Part shown: piece after piece, positions 16,659 through 21,635 of the stretch | Layout: each line of letters starts with the position of its first letter | Numbering within the stretch: the first letter of the stretch is position 1 | From: WVWW01 sp041568335 | GTDB taxonomy: Bacteria; Acidobacteriota; Polarisedimenticolia; Polarisedimenticolales; Polarisedimenticolaceae | Direction: 5' to 3' | DNA: 21,635 bases | Assembly (NCBI GenBank): GCA_041568335.1 | Contig: JBFFZZ010000020.1 | Location: 1 to 21,635, forward strand | Program-made: the position numbers and the translations under genes | The notes under the pieces: model-generated | The model's input: the letters and a program-made list of their open reading frames with translations, nothing else | Databases searched by the model: none | What the model was told of the DNA's origin: nothing

Positions 16659-16663
16659 TTAGC
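16650..16663. promoter_or_regulatory. predicted BlaI-type operator 2, overlapping the -10 element
   Basis: GCTAA (16650-16654), TAAT, TTAGC (16659-16663) is a perfect dyad with the same half-sites and spacing as the copy 43 bp upstream. It covers the -10 hexamer and ends 2 bp before the start codon, so a bound repressor dimer would block RNA polymerase. This suggests autorepression. Confidence 0.7.
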
Positions 16664-16665
16664 GC

Positions 16666-17055
16666 ATGGCGAAGAGCATCGATCAGGACTTGAGCCGCCG
16701 CGAGCGTCAGATCATGAACGTGTTGTTCCGGCACGGTCGGGCCTCGGTGACGCAGATCGCCGCCGGGCTCCCGGACCCGCCGTCCGGCACCGCGATCCGG
16801 ACGCACCTGCGGATCCTCGAGGAAAAGGGGCATGTCAAGCGGAATCGCGAGGGCCGCAAGCATCTCTACCGGCCGGCCGTCTCGCGCAAGCGCGCGGCGA
16901 GAGCCGCGTTGTCGGGTGTCCTGCGAACGTTCTTCGACGGATCGTTGGAGGAGGCGGTGGCCGTGCATCTAGCCGACCCGTCGGCGGACATCGATCCCGA
17001 AGAACTGAACCGGTTGCGTCGGCTGATCCGCGACGCGGCGAAGAAGGGCACGTGA
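16666..17055 (+). CDS. BlaI/MecI/CopY-family transcriptional repressor
   Basis: The protein has 129 residues. LSRRERQIMNVLFRHGRASVTQI then AAGLPDPPSGTAIRTHLRIL and EEKGHVKRNREGRKHLYRP make up the winged-helix DNA-binding domain of the BlaI/Penicillinase_R family. The C-terminal 50 residues (RAALSGVLRTFFDGSLEEAVAVHL) are the dimerisation helices where BlaR1-type peptidases cleave their repressors. It is expected to bind GCTAA-N4-TTAGC sites in front of its own gene and release them when cleaved by the M56 peptidase encoded next. Its stop TGA overlaps the ATG of that gene by one base. No beta-lactamase gene is in the window, so the regulon is not antibiotic resistance by default. Confidence 0.93.
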   Translation: MAKSIDQDLSRRERQIMNVLFRHGRASVTQIAAGLPDPPSGTAIRTHLRILEEKGHVKRNREGRKHLYRPAVSRKRAARAALSGVLRTFFDGSLEEAVAVHLADPSADIDPEELNRLRRLIRDAAKKGT

Positions 17056-18902
17056 TGAGCTGGTTCCTCAGCGTTCCCCTGCCGATCCTGAAGGTCTCTC
17101 TGGTCCTGGTGCTGGCCTGGTTGGCGCTGACCACGATGCGACGTTGCTCCGCCTCGGCGCGGCATCTGGTCGTGGCCGTCGCGCTCGGCGCGACCCTCCT
17201 GGTCCCGCTGCTGGAACGGGCGTTGCCCGGTTGGGAAACCCTCCCGCGACCCGCCGAAGCCTCGATCCAACCATCCGGCGACGGCGTAGCGACCAGCACG
17301 ACGAACCGACCGGTTCGGGAGAGCGTTCCGGTCACGGAGCCCCGGCCCGCGGCAGCGCGATCGTTCGACCACCGGGAAACGTCACCCACCCTCGGCGTGC
17401 GAGCCACGGTCAAGGCCGTGTGGCTCGGCGGCGTGGTCGGCCTGCTCGCCCTGTTGACCGTGCGCCTCGTGGCGATGAGGCTCACCGTCCGACGCGCCGA
17501 GCCGCTGGACGATCCGGCCTGGACCTCGCTGGTTGATGACGCGCGCGCGCAGCTCGGGATCCGCCGGGCGGTCGCGCTGCGGCGTCGCGGTGCGGGCGAG
17601 ATGCCCGCGGTCTGGGGCGTGCTCCGTCCGGTCATCCTGCTCCCGGCGGAATGCGACTCGTGGAGCGCCGGGCGACGCCGGGCGGTACTGGTCCACGAGC
17701 TGGCCCACGTCGGTCGGGGCGACGTGCTGCTGCTGTTGCTGGCGCAGGTTGCCGGAGCGCTTCACTGGTTCAACCCGCTCGTCTGGGTCCTGCGACACCG
17801 GCTCGCCATCGAGCGCGAGCACGCCTGCGACGACATCGCGCTACGAGCCGGGCTGCGCCCGTCGCTCTACGCCGATCATCTGCTGGCCACCGCCGCGACC
17901 CATCGTCACCACCGCAAACTCGCACCCGTGATGGCAGCGCCATCGCAACTGGAGGACAGAATCATGGCCATCCTCGATCCCCGACGAAACCACGGGAACA
18001 CCTCTCGCCGAGTCCAGGCCGCCGTCCTGGCGCTGGCGCTGACCGTTCTGATCCCGCTGGCCAGCCTGACCTGGGCGCAGCACGACGAGGACTCGAACCT
18101 CGACACGCCGCCCTACGTCGGGTCGCTCGACCGGGAGCTTCAACGACTGGGGATTGCCGAGGACGACATCGACGGCTTGACCCGCTGCCTGAGATCGACA
18201 ACCGCGATCTCGCGCGCCGCCTGCGCGCGCGCGCTGGCCCGGACCGGCGACCCGCGGCGCATCGAACCGCTGCTCGCCTCCGTCAACGACAGCGACGAGC
18301 GGGTGCGCGAATGGGTCGTCCGGGGCCTCGCCGACGTGAACGATCCGCGCGTCGTGGATGCGCTGCTGCCGTTGTTCGATGACACGTCCGCCGACGTTCG
18401 GGAGTGGTGTGTCCGCGAACTCGGCGACCTCGACGACCCGCGCGTGTTCGACTCCGTCCTGCTGCGTCTCGATGACGACGCGGGCCAGGTGCGCGAGTGG
18501 GCCGTCCGGCGGCTCGCGGGCAGCGACGACGATCGTGTCCAGGATGCGTTCGCCCTGGCCCTTTACGATGAAAAGAACGCCGACGTCCAGGAGTGGCTGG
18601 TCCGCTCGATCGAACCCCGGCGCACCGACGGTGGAGTCGACGCCCTGATCGCCGCGCTCGACAGCCCCTCGGACGATGTCCGGGAGTGGGCCGTCCGCCG
18701 GCTCGCCGACACCGGTGACCGCAGGGGGATCCGTCCGATGATGGACATGCTGCGCGACGCGAGCGATGAGGTCCGCGAATGGGCCGTCCGCGGCTTGATG
18801 GACTCGGGCGATCCGGCGGCCATCGCCTCGCTGCGGGAGCTGCGCGACGATCCCAGCGAGGACGTGCGCGAGTGGGTCGAACGCGCGCTGGAGAACCGCT
18901 AG
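17055..18902 (+). CDS. M56 (BlaR1-type) membrane metallopeptidase with C-terminal HEAT-repeat domain
   Basis: This 615-residue protein has membrane helices near 10-30, 36-53 and 120-141, a cytoplasmic zinc peptidase with VLVHELAHVGRGD (HELAH 214-218) and third-ligand region EREHACDD (253-260), and a further helix at about 320-338. BlaR1 carries a penicillin-binding sensor after that helix. Here residues 370-615 hold HEAT-like repeats of 31-32 residues, seven times showing V(R/Q)EWxV(R/E)xL: VREWVVRGL, VREWCVREL, VREWAVRRL, VQEWLVRSI, VREWAVRRL, VREWAVRGL, VREWVERAL. The topology puts the repeats outside the membrane, where they may sense a protein or envelope signal and trigger cleavage of the partner repressor (inference). 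ATG at 17055 is preferred to the GTG three bases upstream. Confidence 0.88.
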   Translation: MSWFLSVPLPILKVSLVLVLAWLALTTMRRCSASARHLVVAVALGATLLVPLLERALPGWETLPRPAEASIQPSGDGVATSTTNRPVRESVPVTEPRPAAARSFDHRETSPTLGVRATVKAVWLGGVVGLLALLTVRLVAMRLTVRRAEPLDDPAWTSLVDDARAQLGIRRAVALRRRGAGEMPAVWGVLRPVILLPAECDSWSAGRRRAVLVHELAHVGRGDVLLLLLAQVAGALHWFNPLVWVLRHRLAIEREHACDDIALRAGLRPSLYADHLLATAATHRHHRKLAPVMAAPSQLEDRIMAILDPRRNHGNTSRRVQAAVLALALTVLIPLASLTWAQHDEDSNLDTPPYVGSLDRELQRLGIAEDDIDGLTRCLRSTTAISRAACARALARTGDPRRIEPLLASVNDSDERVREWVVRGLADVNDPRVVDALLPLFDDTSADVREWCVRELGDLDDPRVFDSVLLRLDDDAGQVREWAVRRLAGSDDDRVQDAFALALYDEKNADVQEWLVRSIEPRRTDGGVDALIAALDSPSDDVREWAVRRLADTGDRRGIRPMMDMLRDASDEVREWAVRGLMDSGDPAAIASLRELRDDPSEDVREWVERALENR

Positions 18903-18911
18903 ACGGCCGCG

Positions 18912-20513
18912 CTAGGGCGAGCTCGTCGCACAGTCGATCGCGCAGCTGACCTCGTCCTCGATGCCCTCGCACACGCCGTTGCCGCAGCAGAAGCGGATGG
19001 CGAGACCGCACGTGATATTCCCCGAGGTGCACCGCGGATCGCTGCAATCCACCGGGTTCTCGCCGTCGCCATCGCCGCAGCAGAAGCGTCGATCCTGTTT
19101 CCCTTTCTGCCTGCCCCGGCAATCTTCCGGGCAGCTCAGGCAGTCCTCGTTGAGATCGTCGCAGGTGCCGTCGCCGCAGAACGTCGTCGCGGGGCTGGCG
19201 CTGATGCAGTCCGCCGGGCAAAACCTGCAATCCTCGCCGGCTTCGCACGTCCCGTTGCCGCAGCAGTCGGCGAGCGTGGCGAACGAGCAGATGTCGTTGG
19301 CGCAGGTATCCACGGTGCACGGATCGCCGTCGTTGCAATCCGAGTTGACCGCACACTCCGGTCCCAGGAGGCCACAGATCTCGGCGCAGATCTGATCGAT
19401 CGGGACGCCCCGGTTGGGCTCGCCGCACCCCAGCGTGTTGCCGCGGCAGTGGTGCAGCGCGATCACCTTGTGGCTCGAGACCGCGAGAACGGGCGAGCCG
19501 GACGAGCCGCCCTCGCTGTCGTTCCAGTAGCCCACCTCGCCGGTGGAGCCCGTGCAGGGGGGCTCGGACGTGGAGACCACGACGCCCGCGCCCGTCGGGC
19601 CCGTCGGGCCCGTGTCGCTGGTGTAGGAGAACTCCTTGGCGCGTCCGAAGGGGTGCGAGACGAGGTAGATCTCCTCACCGATGTCGGCCGGGCGGGCGTC
19701 GATCGACAGGTACCCGTAGGTGTTCGACGGGTTGCCGTTCAACCGCACCAGCGCGTAGTCCAGTCCCGGATCGTCCTGGATGAACTCCGCCCCGGAAAAG
19801 ATCTCCCCGGTGTAACAGAACGAGCAGTTGGCCAACGTGCAGTCCGGGGCCTCGGCGCCGAACTCGTAGTCGGTGTTGAGCGCCGCGACCTCGTTGGTGA
19901 TGCAATGTTCATTGGTGACGAGGTGGTCGTTGGCGGAGGCCAGCCACCCGGTGCAGAGACTCGTTCCCACGATCAACAGGCGCGCCACGGCGCGTCCGCG
20001 GTCGTACTCCGTCGACCCCTCGCGGCAGATGGCGTTCTCGAAATCGGCGGCGTTGCAGATCGCCTCGGTCGGTGGCCCGCCGAGACTGATGAAGCCCGCC
20101 GCGTACTGGTCGATGGTGAACCCCGGTCCGCCACCCCTCCGCGTCGTCACCAGCTCGAGCCGCACCGTGTCGCCCTTGATGTGCCGGGCCCAGAAGGTGC
20201 CGGCGTCCATCTTGCCGCGTCCGCTCAGGGTGTAGGCCTGGTTGCCCTGCGCGTCCGACACGACGAGGTGGTCACCGTGGCCGAGATGGAAGTCGCTGAA
20301 GTGCAACGCGATGTAGGTCGCGCCGGGGTGCGTGAGCCGGTGGACCCAGGCGCTCTCCTCCCGCGCGCTCGCCGGTGGGTAGTTCCTCGGTGTCGCGATC
20401 GCGGCGTCGTAAACATCGCCGACCCGGAGCGGTTCCTGTGCGCTCGCCGGCAAGGCGGCGAGGGTCAGACAGACGAAGGCCAGACCCATCCATGAGATTC
20501 CGGTTCTCGACAT
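18912..20513 (-). CDS. secreted trypsin-like serine protease with Cys-rich C-terminal modules
   Basis: The protein has 533 residues with a signal peptide ending near ASAQ (residue 26). Residues 27-145 form a beta-rich, pro- or CUB/PPC-like region. Residues 165-375 are a chymotrypsin-fold protease with His203 (LVTNEHCI), Asp252 (DPGLDYALVRL) and Ser338 (EGGSSGSPV), resembling the lysyl-endopeptidase-like exported group more than DegP. A GPTGPTGAG run lies near 302-310. The tail from about 385 has Cys-rich modules of the form CGNGxCExxEDCxxCPxDC: CCGNGTCEAGEDCRFCPADC, CGDGTCDDLNEDCLSCPEDC and CCGNGVCEGIEDEVSCAIDC. These are common in large exported proteins of myxobacteria and Acidobacteriota and probably bind a surface or metal. 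GAGGGGGGTGT precedes the ATG. The gene is convergent with the M56 gene, 9 bp apart. Confidence 0.88.
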   Translation of the reverse strand: MSRTGISWMGLAFVCLTLAALPASAQEPLRVGDVYDAAIATPRNYPPASAREESAWVHRLTHPGATYIALHFSDFHLGHGDHLVVSDAQGNQAYTLSGRGKMDAGTFWARHIKGDTVRLELVTTRRGGGPGFTIDQYAAGFISLGGPPTEAICNAADFENAICREGSTEYDRGRAVARLLIVGTSLCTGWLASANDHLVTNEHCITNEVAALNTDYEFGAEAPDCTLANCSFCYTGEIFSGAEFIQDDPGLDYALVRLNGNPSNTYGYLSIDARPADIGEEIYLVSHPFGRAKEFSYTSDTGPTGPTGAGVVVSTSEPPCTGSTGEVGYWNDSEGGSSGSPVLAVSSHKVIALHHCRGNTLGCGEPNRGVPIDQICAEICGLLGPECAVNSDCNDGDPCTVDTCANDICSFATLADCCGNGTCEAGEDCRFCPADCISASPATTFCGDGTCDDLNEDCLSCPEDCRGRQKGKQDRRFCCGDGDGENPVDCSDPRCTSGNITCGLAIRFCCGNGVCEGIEDEVSCAIDCATSSP

Positions 20514-20744
20514 ACACCCCCCTCGCGCGCGGACGTTATGGCGCTGTCACGACCCTCCCGGCTTCGATGCTCGATGAACGGCGGCCCTGGCCGATCCCCC
20601 TGTTTTTGCCGGGGCCGGTGCCGCGGTCGCCCTCGGCGGGCGACGCGACCCTGAATCGCTTGAATATATCGCGAAAACGGGGCTCCGGGGGCCGCTCCGT
20701 GCCCGAAAGCGGGGCCGGATGGGGGACAGTTGCCCCGAACAGGG
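20514..20744. other. non-coding upstream region of the protease gene
   Basis: This is the first part of a 542-bp stretch with no credible gene. It contains a perfect 7-bp hairpin GTCGCCC-TCGGC-GGGCGAC at 20626-20644, without a T tract, and a GGGG-ACAGTTG-CCCC hairpin near 20725. An A/T-rich GATATATTC (minus-strand reading, near 20663) could be the -10 of the protease promoter, but no good -35 pairs with it. Confidence 0.45.
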
Positions 20745-20753
20745 GTCCGATCG

Positions 20754-21027
20754 CAACGTGGTTCGAAGAATGGGGCTGGTGTGACCCTCCCGGTTGTCGC
20801 TTCTTGGCGGCATACCCTCCCTTTGGAGGAGATGTGGGAGGTTGGAGCTGCAGCCTTCGATCCGCCGGCTCAAAGCCTCATGGCTCCGGACCGGATTAGC
20901 CGGGATCGATCCACTTGAGGACCTCAATACTCGAGAACATTTCTGCCAATGGCCGTTGGTGCGTCCGCCGGTGGACAAACTTGTCCGCATCCGGACAAAC
21001 AAGAGCCGCATTCTTCGAACCACGTTG
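20754..21027. mobile_element. MITE-like non-autonomous element (274 bp)
   Basis: The ends are perfect 19-bp terminal inverted repeats: CAACGTGGTTCGAAGAATG at 20754-20772 and its reverse complement at 21009-21027. Immediately outside, the 9-mer GTCCGATCG occurs in the same orientation on both sides (20745-20753 and 21028-21036), as expected for a target-site duplication. The interior has no credible coding frame. It contains GGACAAACTTGTCC (near 20973) and a second GGACAAAC. Length, perfect ends and duplication fit a miniature inverted-repeat element moved by a transposase encoded elsewhere; several IS families make 9-bp duplications, so the family is unassigned. Confidence 0.75.
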
Positions 21028-21048
21028 GTCCGATCGGTCTCGTCCGGC

Positions 21049-21070
21049 GCAAGATTCAAGACCTGACCCC
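21049..21070. repeat. REP-like repeat unit supplying the 3' end of the membrane-protein gene
   Basis: Read on the minus strand this 22-bp unit starts GGGGTCAGGTCTTGAAT and ends CTTGC. It is closely similar to the arms at 6668-6754 (GGGGTCCGGTgTTGAATTTTGC). It lies across the stop codon of the right-edge membrane gene, so the last codons and the TGA are made of repeat sequence. Confidence 0.65.
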
Positions 21071-21635
21071 ATGCGCCCGCTTTCCGCCCAGCGAGATCCA
21101 GAAGGCGTAGACGATGATCGATGCGAACACCAGCACGAACAACATCGAACGTCCCGCGTACCAGTTGGAGAAATCCAGCGTCGGGATGGACAGCGCTTCG
21201 AGCAACGACGGCAGGAGCGCCATCGACGAGGCGAGCAACCCGAACCGCACCAGCACGAAGACGTAGATTCCGGTGCCGATCGCCGCGACGGGCACGCCGA
21301 TGACGGGGTCCGCCACCAGGGTCAGGCTGACCAGGGTCAGGATCAAATAGGCCGCGGCGACCGCGAGCCACGCCCTGCGCAAGATCAGCCGCAACAGCAC
21401 CAGCAAGACGATCCCGGCAAGCGCGTTGGTGGTGGTGAGCTGGTACAGGTGGGCGATCATGCCGATCGCACTCGAGACACCGTTGAGCGAGGTCACCGCG
21501 CCCTCGGTGTAACCGCCCATCGGCCCCGAGATCGGCTCGGGGGGCAGACGGCCCAGTACGCCGGGCAACAGATGGTTCAGTCGTAAGACCAGCACTGCCC
21601 CGATGCCGAACGCCCCGCCGACGAGCAGATCGCGA
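21056..21635 (-). CDS. polytopic membrane protein, C-terminal part (5' end beyond window)
   Basis: The frame stays open to the right edge, so the start is outside and at least 193 residues are visible. About five hydrophobic segments can be seen: RDLLVGGAFGIGAVLVL, ALAGIVLLVLLRLILR, AWLAVAAAYLILTLVSLTLV, PVAAIGTGIYVFVLVRFGLL and MLFVLVFASIIVYAFWIS. They end in a positively charged GGKRAHGVRS tail. I do not recognise a defined family. Similar hydrophobic tails follow Ser/Thr kinase domains in Acidobacteriota, and the decayed paralogue at 13288-13416 sits next to a kinase gene, so a kinase membrane tail is possible but unproven. The terminal VRS and stop codon come from a REP-like repeat. Confidence 0.6.
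   Translation of the reverse strand, partial: RDLLVGGAFGIGAVLVLRLNHLLPGVLGRLPPEPISGPMGGYTEGAVTSLNGVSSAIGMIAHLYQLTTTNALAGIVLLVLLRLILRRAWLAVAAAYLILTLVSLTLVADPVIGVPVAAIGTGIYVFVLVRFGLLASSMALLPSLLEALSIPTLDFSNWYAGRSMLFVLVFASIIVYAFWISLGGKRAHGVRS

Noticed and set aside
18100..18900. HEAT-coding DNA as a tandem DNA repeat or CRISPR-like array
   Set aside because: The periodicity of about 93 bp follows the 31-residue protein repeat, the units vary at the DNA level and the reading frame is continuous.
16666..18902. Beta-lactam resistance locus
   Set aside because: The BlaI/M56 pair lacks the penicillin-binding sensor domain and no beta-lactamase or PBP gene lies in the window.
18283..19428. 381-residue minus-strand frame across the HEAT region and protease tail
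   Set aside because: It is antisense to the M56 gene and out of frame with the protease, is Arg-rich and has no domain.
20547..21371. 274-residue minus-strand frame across the MITE-like element
   Set aside because: It covers the non-coding gap and part of the membrane gene in a different frame, and shows no domain or protein-like pattern.

Overview
This 21.6 kb window is GC-rich and gene-dense. It looks like chromosomal DNA of an environmental bacterium, most likely an Acidobacteriota-type lineage. The pointers are gene style, not a marker gene: a Ser/Thr kinase fused to a TolB-like domain and TPRs, a PD40 propeller protein, a PQQ-like propeller protein opening with the ADWPQWRGP motif, a VorB-type 2-oxoacid:ferredoxin oxidoreductase and a BlaI/M56 regulator pair. 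No rRNA, tRNA, CRISPR array or phage gene was found.

Layout, left to right. (1) 1-2616: the 3' part of a PD40 beta-propeller gene (+) meets a secreted beta-helix protein (-), their stop codons sharing CTAG. (2) 2735-4459: an FAD-dependent amine/amino-acid oxidase (+) converges on a single-domain globin (-). (3) 4602-6613 (-): a two-gene GAPDH operon. The downstream gene is a normal NAD-type GAPDH. The upstream gene is a paralogue that has Thr in place of the catalytic Cys and has lost phosphate-site residues. (4) 6763-10725 (-): a five-gene operon of a ParA/MinD-like P-loop ATPase, a ferredoxin-plus-TPP (delta-beta) subunit, gamma subunit, VorB-like alpha subunit with a Cys-rich tail, and a secreted mono-haem cytochrome c. 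It should oxidise branched-chain or related 2-oxoacids to acyl-CoA and pass electrons to ferredoxin. (5) 10893-13304 (+): a transmembrane Ser/Thr kinase with TolB-like domain and TPRs, followed by the decayed 3' end of a membrane-protein gene on the opposite strand. (6) 13502-15358 (-): a secreted PQQ-like propeller protein followed by a TlpA-like thioredoxin, then ychF (15460-16545, -). (7) 16607-18902 (+): a BlaI repressor and an M56 (BlaR1-type) peptidase whose sensor region is a run of HEAT repeats with a near-invariant REW motif, behind a promoter carrying two copies of GCTAA-N4-TTAGC. (8) 18912-20513 (-): a secreted trypsin-like protease with Cys-rich tail modules. (9) 20514-21055: a 542-bp non-coding stretch holding a 274-bp MITE-like element with 19-bp perfect terminal inverted repeats and 9-bp direct flanking repeats. 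(10) 21056-21635 (-): the C-terminal part of a polytopic membrane protein running off the right edge.

Short interspersed repeats with the core GGGGTC(A/C)GGT(C/G)TTGAAT lie at several gene boundaries (6668-6754, 15401-15456, 21049-21070); a second type, GGGGAC...GTCCCC, lies at 4577-4600. The observations most worth following are the cysteine-less GAPDH partner coupled to a canonical one, the HEAT-repeat M56 sensor with its twin operators, the MITE-like element, and the Cys-rich tail plus ATPase and cytochrome partners of the oxidoreductase operon.
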